Shown here in pieces: positions 1-5,482 of a stretch of 6,825 nucleotides of DNA. The stretch comes from Helicobacteraceae bacterium (GTDB taxonomy: Bacteria > Campylobacterota > Campylobacteria > Campylobacterales > Sulfurimonadaceae). How positions within the stretch are numbered: position 1 is the stretch's first letter; each line of letters begins with the position of its first letter. The translations under genes and the position numbers were made by a program. The stretch is from contig JAUWLG010000068.1 in the NCBI GenBank assembly GCA_030613795.1, positions 1 to 6,825 of the forward strand, read 5' to 3'. The notes under the pieces were generated by a model, which was given only the letters and a program-made list of their open reading frames with translations, searched no databases and was not told the origin of the DNA.

Positions 1-821
1 CCATCTTCGACATCAGCAGAGATCACAATGTCTTTCATCGCAGCGACCTCATCAAAATAGAGAATGCGTTCACGCACAAATGCACTCGCATCGATATTCT
101 CATACTCAAAGACGATCTGCTGGTTCTTGATAAGGTAGTCCATATCGTTATAGATGTTCGAAAGGGTCTTCGTTGCTGCCTTGATGCGCTGCAGGTATTT
201 GTTTTTAGGATTTTTCATATTGAAAAGGTCAATATTGACATTGATAATGCTCAACGGGGTGTTGATCTCATGCATAGAGTCTTTGATAAAATTGTCCAGT
301 TTCTGGTTGACCCGTTTAAACTGCAGTGCAAAGCGGTTCAGAAAGAAGATCGAAAGAAAAAAGACCAAGACAACGATGGAGAGGAGTATCATCGCCACTC
401 TCTGATAGACCGGCGCATAACTGAGCTGATTGCCGACAATAAGATAGTCCGCATCGAAATAGCGGTGCGGCGGCAGCGCAACAATAAGATAGCCATATTT
501 TGAATCGTCCATATGATAGCCGGAGGAGAAGTGTTCCATCGGCGTATCGATAAGGGTGAAAATGGGTTGAAAGTTCAGATCATACAGTCCCGACTGCACC
601 CGTTTGAAGCGCGGAAACTCAAAATACGATTCGCGGGTCTCATCGTACTCTTCCATCGCACTGATGATAAGCGCCGACTGCTGCTTTAAAAACAGCTCAT
701 TCTGGATCTCATGGATATTCTTGTTATACACGGTGTAGACATACAGCGGTGCTAGCAGGATCAAGGCGATAAGCGCCGTATAGAGTGCTGCATTTTTATA
801 GGCGTACTGATTATCTTTCAA
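1..821 (-). CDS. Sensor histidine kinase, partial (N-terminal 273 residues)
   Basis: This is the membrane sensor kinase of a two-component system; it would phosphorylate the response regulator encoded just upstream. A first membrane helix is at residues 11-32, followed by a periplasmic region of about 110 residues, a second helix at about 143-163, a short linker, and the HisKA dimerisation domain. The H-box reads DSMHEINTPL, with phospho-accepting His184. The ATP-binding domain lies beyond the left edge. The start is TTG at 821-819: an in-frame TAG lies just upstream, and AGGA sits 7 nt before it. It overlaps the last 11 bp of the regulator gene, so translation is probably coupled. The periplasmic part shows no sensor family I recognise. 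HEINTPL in place of HELRTPL is, from memory, common in Campylobacterota kinases. The kinase call is firm; the signal is unknown. Confidence 0.9.
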   Translation of the reverse strand, partial: MKDNQYAYKNAALYTALIALILLAPLYVYTVYNKNIHEIQNELFLKQQSALIISAMEEYDETRESYFEFPRFKRVQSGLYDLNFQPIFTLIDTPMEHFSSGYHMDDSKYGYLIVALPPHRYFDADYLIVGNQLSYAPVYQRVAMILLSIVVLVFFLSIFFLNRFALQFKRVNQKLDNFIKDSMHEINTPLSIINVNIDLFNMKNPKNKYLQRIKAATKTLSNIYNDMDYLIKNQQIVFEYENIDASAFVRERILYFDEVAAMKDIVISADVED

Positions 822-1464
822 TGATGTATCCTACCCCGCGACGGTTCTTGATGATATCGACCGGCAGTTTCTTCCTTAGGTTGTTGATCTGAACACGAAT
901 GTTTGCCGGATCGACATATTCACCCCAGATCTCATCTTGAAACGTTGTTATGGAGACAGCCTGATTTTCATAACGCAACAGTACCTCAAGAATGTCATGC
1001 TCCGTTTTGCTTAGAACGATTTCATCGCCTTTATAGTTCAACTTATTTTTTTCCGTATCATAGAGCAGGCCTTCACCCAGATCCAATTCATTCGTACTTT
1101 TATAGTAAAAGCTTTTGCAGACCTGCGTAATCCGCAGCTGAAGCTCGACAAGATCGAACGGCTTGCGGATGTAATCACAGCACCCCGCTTTATACCCCTC
1201 TTCAAAATCATCCATCTTCGTACGCGACGTCATAAAGATCGCCGGAATCTTGATCCCGTCATTGCGAACGGTTTTAAGCAGCTCAAAACCGCTCATCCCC
1301 GGAACATTGACATCAAGCAGCAGTACATCATAATGGGTCTCGTAGATAGCATCGAAGGCATCATCGCCCTGACTGAAGCAGTCAACTTCAAAATCCAGCT
1401 CCTCAAGAAACTCTTTAATACTGATACGCAGAGAGTACTCATCTTCGAGTAAAAGCAGCTTCAT
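811..1464 (-). CDS. OmpR/PhoB-family response regulator transcription factor
   Basis: A 217-residue DNA-binding response regulator. The receiver domain spans residues 1-115: acidic pocket Glu7-Asp8, phosphorylated Asp51 in LLLDVNVPG, switch Thr79 in FMTS, and Lys101 in RKPFD. The winged-helix output domain spans about 125-217 and ends in the typical RRGVGYIIER. Length and domain order are normal for the family and no key residue is missing. The gene starts within the ATGA shared with the stop of the upstream Cache gene, preceded by GGGAG at about 7 nt, and it ends inside the start of the kinase gene. The three genes are therefore almost certainly one transcript. It likely controls genes in response to the adjacent kinase and Cache sensor; the targets cannot be read from this window. 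Confidence 0.95.
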   Translation of the reverse strand: MKLLLLEDEYSLRISIKEFLEELDFEVDCFSQGDDAFDAIYETHYDVLLLDVNVPGMSGFELLKTVRNDGIKIPAIFMTSRTKMDDFEEGYKAGCCDYIRKPFDLVELQLRITQVCKSFYYKSTNELDLGEGLLYDTEKNKLNYKGDEIVLSKTEHDILEVLLRYENQAVSITTFQDEIWGEYVDPANIRVQINNLRKKLPVDIIKNRRGVGYIIER

Positions 1465-2576
1465 CGAATCTCTCCCTCTATCCGTCTTGACAACTTATAA
1501 CGCAGCATCATGGCTATGAGCTCCTCTTTTGTATAAGATGATAGCACGTCTCTTGCCTCCTCCATAAAAAGTTCCCTGTCCTCTTCGGGAACGGTGTCTT
1601 TAAGTGACATCAGAGCCTTGTCGTATCCGCTATGGTAGACCTTGCTCTCATACTGCTCTTTTTTAACGATGTCATACAGGTTAGCGCGTGAAAACGTCAG
1701 TAAGAACGATATATCCTCTTCGGTACTGGCAAAATGTTCCAAACTCTTTTTTGATATCACAACCACAAAAGCCCCGATCGTCTCGGCCTGCCCATTGTGC
1801 ATCGGTTCATAGAAAATGTATTTGCTGTCCTGCAGCAGCACGCGCTGCTTACGAAGCTTTTTAAAATCGATACGCTGCAGTGTCTTGAGGTTGACCATGT
1901 TGTAACCGCGGTTGGCGACGATGTACCAGGCGGCAGTCGGATTGTTCTGCATTAACACGGCGGTATTGTAGTAACTGTCATCGAGCAGCACATAGAGGTC
2001 GATACCGAACTTATGGAAGAAATCCGTACTTGCATCAAAAAACTGCAATACCTCTACAAACCCCAACAGCTTGTCATTTTCATAGATGGGCACCGTTGCC
2101 TTAATACCAAGTCTACGACCAACTTCGATGGAGACTCTAGGGTTTCGATGTGTTTTAAAATAATCAAGATCAGAACGGTAGACATCCAGCGGCATACCGA
2201 CGTAGAGATTGTCCTTGTCCCAGCTGCGGGCAAAGACACGATAATCGGCGGTGATGATCTGCGCTCGAACCAGTGTGTGAATATGCTTTTTGACATTGTT
2301 CATGATCTGCTTCAGTGTCGTAAAGCCCTCATCCTCATCATCCTCTGCCAACGCATTTTGAATATCACCGTTTTGCGCAAGGACAAGGGCAAAACGCAAG
2401 GCATTCTCCTTCTCATCATCCAGCTTCTTACGCAGAGAGAGGCTGATCTGGTCACTCACATTTTCAACGACCTGCCATGAGACCTCCCGTTTAAGCTGAG
2501 AGATCACAAAGAGCAAAATAGCAATAAGTATAATAAAAGTAAAGAGAAAAAGGATGCTGTTTTTACTGAGTTTCAT
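1461..2576 (-). CDS. Membrane-anchored double-Cache-like sensor protein without output domain
   Basis: A 371-residue protein with one N-terminal membrane helix (about residues 7-28), an amphipathic helix (30-65) and a large extracytoplasmic sensor region (about 66-285). Signature stretches are FARSWD (115-120), IEVGRRLGIKATVPI (150-164) and FVEVLQFFD (173-181). This layout resembles the double-Cache ligand-binding domains of chemoreceptors and kinases (dCache_3-like, recognised from memory). No second membrane helix, HAMP, kinase, GGDEF or chemotaxis signalling domain follows. The last 80 residues are charged and helical (to IEGEIR) and match nothing I know. The gene comes first in an operon with the regulator (4-bp overlap) and kinase, so it is probably a periplasmic accessory sensor that acts on the kinase. 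With a single anchor, the C-terminal tail should be periplasmic. It is paralogous to the Cache protein encoded at 2899-3858. Confidence 0.8.
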   Translation of the reverse strand: MKLSKNSILFLFTFIILIAILLFVISQLKREVSWQVVENVSDQISLSLRKKLDDEKENALRFALVLAQNGDIQNALAEDDEDEGFTTLKQIMNNVKKHIHTLVRAQIITADYRVFARSWDKDNLYVGMPLDVYRSDLDYFKTHRNPRVSIEVGRRLGIKATVPIYENDKLLGFVEVLQFFDASTDFFHKFGIDLYVLLDDSYYNTAVLMQNNPTAAWYIVANRGYNMVNLKTLQRIDFKKLRKQRVLLQDSKYIFYEPMHNGQAETIGAFVVVISKKSLEHFASTEEDISFLLTFSRANLYDIVKKEQYESKVYHSGYDKALMSLKDTVPEEDRELFMEEARDVLSSYTKEELIAMMLRYKLSRRIEGEIR

Positions 2577-2602
2577 AACTGTTTCTTCTGTTGTAATATC
2601 GT

Positions 2603-2805
2603 TTAACTATAGCAAAAGTTTATAAAAAAACACCCTATAGCTGAGTAAGAACACAGTAATAATACTACTTTTCTCATCAGTACCGGAACCCCTCCAACAC
2701 AGACTATGGCTTGGCGGTACTTTATGTTAGGTAATGATGATCTCACGAGAGAAAACACAGTCACAGTGCTCACAGAGATAGATACCGAACTGGTGCTATA
2801 GTTAA
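2603..2805. repeat. 12-bp perfect inverted repeat bounding a 203-bp segment
   Basis: TTAACTATAGCA at 2603-2614 is repeated exactly, inverted, at 2794-2805. Each arm contains an outward-facing TATAGT, a -10-like hexamer; the left one is well placed to drive the Cache-regulator-kinase operon. No target-site duplication is visible. It may be the scar of a small inserted element, or two binding sites for one regulator. A chance match is unlikely but possible, since the pair was found by eye. Confidence 0.4.
2606..2611 (-). promoter_or_regulatory. Candidate -10 box of the Cache-regulator-kinase operon
   Basis: On the minus strand TATAGT is preceded by a T-rich stretch (2620-2630) and lies about 30 bp before the ATG of the Cache gene. 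No clear -35 is present, which is normal for sigma-70 promoters in Campylobacterota. The box lies inside the left arm of a 12-bp inverted repeat. The ribosome site (AGAAG, about 9 nt before ATG) is weak. Confidence 0.4.
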
Positions 2806-2881
2806 GACTCCTATCAATGAGGGAACTGCCAAACACACCATCCCCAAAACGCCAGCTCGAGAAGAAAGTAGGTACAGTAGA
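2649..2881 (+). pseudogene. Decayed plus-strand coding remnant of unknown origin
   Basis: After a TAA at 2646-2648 this frame stays open to about 2936 apart from one TAG at 2799-2801. It reads as ordinary protein, for example MAWRYFMLGNDDLTRENTV from the ATG at 2706, then RELPNTPSPKRQLEKKVG from the ATG at 2817. A neighbouring frame from 2641 gives a short hydrophobic, signal-peptide-like start (SKNTVIILLFSS), so a frameshifted small secreted protein is conceivable. The last part runs into the end of the Cache gene on the other strand, so the true boundary is unclear. The family was not recognised. Codon choice and the serine-rich antisense translation argue that this strand once coded. Confidence 0.3.
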
Positions 2882-2898
2882 GGAACAAGGCGACAAAA

Positions 2899-3858
2899 CT
2901 ACGCTTTGGCCTTCTGCTTCCGGAGGACAATCAACATAAACAGGATAAAGATAAATAAAAATGCGGATATGCCGGCCAGGATCAATGTTGAACTTTTTGT
3001 TTTTTCTACAGCACTCCTTACTTCTTGACTTGACATACCTAAAAGATGTATCCCCACGTTATTATTGCTCATATCTTTAACAGCTTTGTACGTAAAGAGA
3101 TATTGGTCCGTAACAAGAACACCCTCTTGAACTAAGGTATCTATATCCAATCTCTGGGCCGCTTTCAAGAAATCCGGATTACTGAATTTTGAACACACCT
3201 TATAATGATCAACCGTTGGCGCATCTTTTAAATCAGTTGCTATATAAACAAGTGAATCATTCATCAGCAAAAGGTGATCGTTTCCTTTTTTTGCGAATTT
3301 TTTTGGCACATTGTCAAAACTCTGTATAAACTCCAGCGATCCAAGATACTTATGACCTTGCAAAATAGGCACTATAGACCGTAAAGTGAGTCCGATCCGA
3401 CCGACTTCGAAACTAAACACCGGCTGCTGCATCTCTTTTACATATACAATTGTTTTTCTGAATCCGCTTAGATCATCGCCGAATTTGTTGAGTTTCCAGT
3501 TTCTAACAAATGATCTCACATCAGAGGTATGAATGTGGATTTTCAGGTCCTTTATTTTAGTGCTTTTTTTATAGTTGGCAGAGATAACTTTCAACTCATC
3601 AATAGCAATGTCTCTGTTGTTTTCATCAAGCGCTTGCCTGATGCGGTTGTTATCAGCGATAAGAAGAGCATTGGTAACCCCAATGTTTTCTACAAGCTCT
3701 TCTTCGCTCTTCAAGTCACTGATTAGTTTTTCGGCAAGTTTAGTATACGTTTTCTCTTCTGCCTGTGACAATGTAGTGGTTATATAGAAACCTATGGCTA
3801 CAGCAGAGACCAATAACAAGACGAGGGATACTTTAGAGAGAACAGAGAGGTTGTTCAT
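2899..3858 (-). CDS. Double-Cache-like membrane sensor, chemoreceptor-type N-terminus lacking signalling domain
   Basis: A 319-residue protein with the topology of a chemoreceptor sensor half: first membrane helix at about residues 8-28, extracytoplasmic sensor at 30-288, second helix at about 291-312, then only RKQKAKA before the stop. The sensor carries VRNW (118-121), FEVGRIGLTLRSIVPI (150-165) and SLEFIQSFD (174-182), which line up with the Cache protein encoded at 1461-2576, so the two are paralogues. HAMP and methyl-accepting domains, expected after the second helix, are missing, and no trace follows in the downstream 300 bp. It is either a truncated chemoreceptor or a stand-alone sensor subunit that pairs with another membrane protein. 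The frame is intact. AAAGGA lies 9 nt before the ATG. A 287-bp miniature element begins 24 bp upstream and may have replaced the original promoter. Confidence 0.8.
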   Translation of the reverse strand: MNNLSVLSKVSLVLLLVSAVAIGFYITTTLSQAEEKTYTKLAEKLISDLKSEEELVENIGVTNALLIADNNRIRQALDENNRDIAIDELKVISANYKKSTKIKDLKIHIHTSDVRSFVRNWKLNKFGDDLSGFRKTIVYVKEMQQPVFSFEVGRIGLTLRSIVPILQGHKYLGSLEFIQSFDNVPKKFAKKGNDHLLLMNDSLVYIATDLKDAPTVDHYKVCSKFSNPDFLKAAQRLDIDTLVQEGVLVTDQYLFTYKAVKDMSNNNVGIHLLGMSSQEVRSAVEKTKSSTLILAGISAFLFIFILFMLIVLRKQKAKA

Positions 3859-3879
3859 AATATTTTTTCCTTTAGCGAT

Positions 3880-3882
3880 TTA
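3880..3882. repeat. Target-site duplication TTA, left copy
   Basis: TTA directly precedes the GGGCACC end of the miniature element and matches the TTA at 4170-4172. Three bases alone are weak evidence, but the position exactly at both repeat ends supports it. Confidence 0.6.
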
Positions 3883-4169
3883 GGGCACCTCTAAAAACCC
3901 TAGTCGTCCTCAGCGAAAGAGAGAAATTCACAATCAAGGCGACCTTTTGAAGCCCTAGCCATAGCTAAGGCAATAAAGGGCAACGCCGAGTGTGTGTTTC
4001 TCTCTATCGTCCTATGGGAGGGAAAAAGAGAGCGATATTGCACAGAATTTTTCATCGTCGTAGCTTTAGCTATGACTCGTGCGTAGCCTGCTCTTGAGTG
4101 AAAAAAAGTTATGCACAATCTCATCTCTCTTGTTTCCTCTGAGGATGACTAGGGTTTTTAGAGGTGCCC
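3883..4169. mobile_element. 287-bp MITE-like element with 31-bp terminal inverted repeats
   Basis: The ends start GGGCACCTCTAAAAACCC and form 31-bp inverted repeats (3883-3913 and 4139-4169) with one mismatch. A directly repeated TTA flanks both sides (3880-3882 and 4170-4172), a 3-bp target duplication. The interior has no transposase. A 74-codon minus-strand frame (3900-4124) runs through it into the TIR and is probably not a real gene. Inside, CATAGCTAAGGC (near 3960) and an inverted CATAGCTAAAGC-like copy (near 4070) add to the palindromic character. The TNA-type duplication and G-rich ends suggest mobilisation by an IS5-family transposase (IS1031-like group), but that is inference. The insertion sits just upstream of the second Cache gene and leaves its ribosome site intact. 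Confidence 0.85.
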
Positions 4170-4172
4170 TTA
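4170..4172. repeat. Target-site duplication TTA, right copy
   Basis: TTA directly follows the GGTGCCC end of the miniature element and matches the TTA at 3880-3882. Confidence 0.6.
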
Positions 4173-4234
4173 TATATTTCGCCGCAGTTTAGTGACATAG
4201 TGTAAATTTTATGTAAAAAATATCCTGTTGTCTT

Positions 4235-4408
4235 ATGGTGTTTACATTTTCTGATTTTGCCAATGATAATACCGAAGACCAGATCACCACGGCCAGCGCG
4301 GTACGACCAAAGATCGCATACAGTTTTACTGCTCAGAGCACAGCACATGTTTTTTTAAGAACGGTTGAGTTGATGATCGAAGAGGGGTGCCTTACGCGTG
4401 TAGAGTAG
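4235..4408 (+). CDS. Short hypothetical ORF or gene remnant (57 aa)
   Basis: A 57-codon plus-strand frame from ATG 4235 to TAG 4406-4408. Its translation looks like real protein: MVFTFSDFANDNTEDQITT at the start and FLRTVELMIEEGCLTRVE at the end. It has no membrane helix or motif I recognise. There is no clear ribosome site before the ATG (the upstream sequence is AAAAAATATCC...), which suggests it is the 3' part of a lost gene rather than a functional start. The stop overlaps a possible GTG of the next short frame (TAGTG), so the two may be remains of one operon or of one frameshifted gene. On the other strand a 75-codon frame crosses the miniature element's end and is judged a shadow. Confidence 0.35.
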   Translation: MVFTFSDFANDNTEDQITTASAVRPKIAYSFTAQSTAHVFLRTVELMIEEGCLTRVE

Positions 4409-4548
4409 TGTTGAATTTTGAATTTTACAAAGATGGCGATACCCAAGGGGCAGACCCAGCTCATCTGAAAAAGGTCTCCGCCGCAGGTGTTTCACACATC
4501 TGCTTTGGTTCCGAGCTTAAAAAAGCCAAGAAATTGGCTTTTTCTTAA
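4408..4548 (+). pseudogene. Coding remnant overlapping a terminator (about 46 codons)
   Basis: From a possible GTG at 4408 to TAA at 4546-4548 the frame reads like protein: LNFEFYKDGDTQGADPAH, then LKKVSAAGVSHICFGSEL. It is open back to 4369, has no convincing ribosome site, and no internal ATG. The last residues (KKAKKLAFS) are encoded by the hairpin terminator at 4520-4543, so the real gene end was probably lost and the frame now runs into an unrelated terminator. Family not recognised. With the preceding short frame it suggests a decayed plus-strand gene cut off by an insertion. Confidence 0.35.
4520..4543. terminator. Bidirectional intrinsic terminator
   Basis: A perfect 10-bp stem, AAAAAGCCAA / TTGGCTTTTT, closes a 4-nt loop (GAAA). 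A/T runs on both sides make it work on either strand. On the minus strand it lies about 170 bp past the recombinase stop and would end that transcript. On the plus strand it ends the short remnant frames. Confidence 0.75.
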
Positions 4549-4733
4549 CAGCTCTCATGTAAAAAGTTGCAGATTTGGTGCAGATTGTGCCTAACTCAGA
4601 CCGAAGGTGTAGAAGAGCTAACGGCGCACTGCAGCGAACACCTAAATTGTGCGTCGTACATCGGTACATCGCGCGGGGCTGAGTTAGGTGCAAGATGTGC
4701 CGAAGCTGGAACTTTTTAGTGGAAGAGGCTGTT
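4547..4733. repeat. Imperfect palindromic element with nested stem, unknown class
   Basis: The arms at 4561-4599 and 4679-4717 are inverted copies, identical at 30 of 39 positions, and extend with small gaps to AACAGC (4547-4552) and GCTGTT (4728-4733). Five of the nine differences are G.T pairs when the plus strand folds on itself, giving 35 of 39 paired; the same positions would be A.C clashes on the minus strand. An inner stem, 4621-4629 with 4649-4657, pairs 9 of 9 including one G.T, and is separated from the outer stem by 21 nt on each side. The right arm overlaps the last codons and stop of the recombinase gene. It could be a folded RNA, a single-strand recombination site or a small MITE. 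Confidence 0.65.
4589..4689. other. attC-like candidate recombination site (weak)
   Basis: GCCTAAC (4589-4595) and GTTAGGT (4683-4689) fit the integron attC outer boxes RYYYAAC and GTTRRRY. They lie 101 bp apart, within the usual attC range, and on an asymmetric hairpin. Against this, the pairing continues unbroken into TCAG with no unpaired spacer, no clear inner L boxes are seen, and no IntI integrase is in the window. It may simply be the core of the palindromic element. Confidence 0.25.
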
Positions 4734-5381
4734 TTTGTCGTAATTATGTCTTGCGTGCAACAGCTCTTCATCATGGTCAATAAAATATTTATAACTCGAA
4801 TACGACAGACTCTTTGTCATCTTCTGATTGATGATCTTCTGTATGGCGGTTAGATTAACACCAAGATTTAAAAGTCCCATGATCTCATCTCTATGTGAAT
4901 CCAGAGCCCTCTCTCTATTTTTATGCCCTTTCGGACGACCGAGTTTGATCCCTTTGGCTTTGACAGCTGCAAGTCCCTCTTTTGTTCTCGTCGATATAAA
5001 GGCTCTCTCGGCCTCTGCAAAATAACCATAAACTCTCAAAATCTCTTGAAGCACTGGATTATCTTCTGTCGTACTTAGCTCCGACTGTTTCACAAATATA
5101 ACGCTGATCTCTTCTTTTTTAAGTGCCTCTATCAGGTTCAACACCTCCAGCATATTACGGCCAAGCCTAGAGAGTTCAGTAACAATGATCTGGTCACCCT
5201 TCGATACTCTACTGAGCAACAGATCAATACGTTTTTGTTTGGCTAATTTTTTAGAATAGGGCTGTACCTCGATGAAGTCATCGATAACTAGAGCGTTATT
5301 TTTTGCATACTCTAAAATAGTATTTTTCTGTTTTGTGAGCTCTTTATCGTCTTTAGAGACGCGAAGGTAACCATAAGTCAT
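4716..5381 (-). CDS. Serine recombinase of the resolvase/invertase family
   Basis: A 221-residue small serine recombinase that cuts and rejoins DNA at specific sites. The catalytic domain (about 1-135) starts TYGYLRVSK, with Arg7 and nucleophile Ser9, and contains ELSRLGRN (69-76, Arg72 and Arg75) and AEAERAFISTRTKEGL (122-137). The GIKLGRPKG hinge (144-152) leads to a helix-turn-helix domain at about 160-200. All key residues are present and the length is typical (180-220), with about 20 extra residues at the C-terminus. The ATG at 5381 has GGGG 5 nt upstream. It stands alone: no transposase, invertible gene or partner lies beside it, so whether it is a resolvase, an invertase or a remnant of a lost element is open. 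Its 3' end lies in the palindromic element at 4547-4733. Confidence 0.9.
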   Translation of the reverse strand: MTYGYLRVSKDDKELTKQKNTILEYAKNNALVIDDFIEVQPYSKKLAKQKRIDLLLSRVSKGDQIIVTELSRLGRNMLEVLNLIEALKKEEISVIFVKQSELSTTEDNPVLQEILRVYGYFAEAERAFISTRTKEGLAAVKAKGIKLGRPKGHKNRERALDSHRDEIMGLLNLGVNLTAIQKIINQKMTKSLSYSSYKYFIDHDEELLHARHNYDKNSLFH

Positions 5382-5394
5382 AAATGCCCCTTTT

Positions 5395-5407
5395 GCTATA
5401 AAATAGC
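5395..5407. promoter_or_regulatory. Palindromic candidate operator or recombinase binding site
   Basis: GCTAT-AAA-ATAGC lies between the predicted transcript start and the ATG of the recombinase gene. The half-site GCTAT/ATAGC recurs at 5428-5432, right behind the -10 box, and at 5473-5477. Small serine recombinases often bind repeated inverted half-sites next to their own gene, both to recombine and to repress themselves, so this may be a res-like region. This rests on short AT-rich matches. Confidence 0.4.
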
Positions 5408-5421
5408 ATCAAATATAATTT

Positions 5422-5450
5422 ATTGTAGCTATATTTACTATTTTATTCAA
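5422..5450 (-). promoter_or_regulatory. Sigma-70-type promoter of the recombinase gene
   Basis: On the minus strand TTGAAT (5450-5445) and TACAAT (5427-5422) are separated by exactly 17 bp. The expected transcript start is near 5415, about 35 nt before the ATG. A -35 this good is unusual for this bacterial group and could reflect foreign origin. Confidence 0.6.
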
Positions 5451-5482
5451 GCATTTATATATTATTAAATCAATAGCTTTAT

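Larger units (their letters stand above)
2577..2898. other. Intergenic gap between the two Cache genes, no intact gene
   Basis: No complete gene is supported across these 322 bp. The minus strand is open for 97 codons from 2896, but the translation is a Ser/Val/Phe-rich sequence typical of the antisense of a coding strand. The plus strand carries the more gene-like reading described in the separate remnant entry. The gap also holds the operon promoter and a 12-bp inverted repeat. No hairpin terminator was found after the stop of the upstream Cache gene, so read-through into the operon is possible. Confidence 0.6.

Noticed and set aside
2013..2480. 155-codon plus-strand frame opposite the first Cache gene
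   Set aside because: Antisense of a well-supported Cache gene; hydrophobic composition without motifs.
2603..2896. 97-codon minus-strand frame 2 bp after the second Cache gene
   Set aside because: The position looks operonic, but the Ser/Val/Phe-rich composition is typical of an antisense shadow, and the plus strand reads more like protein.
3900..4124. 74-codon minus-strand frame inside the miniature element
   Set aside because: It lies wholly within the element and ends inside its inverted repeat; there is no clear ribosome site. Better explained as a frame carried by a repeat than a gene.
4121..4348. 75-codon minus-strand frame crossing the right end of the miniature element
   Set aside because: It spans an insertion boundary and lies opposite a more protein-like plus-strand frame.
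4517..4780. 87-codon minus-strand frame across the palindrome and the recombinase end
   Set aside because: It runs through the terminator, the palindrome and the recombinase gene in another frame; no ribosome site or protein-like features.
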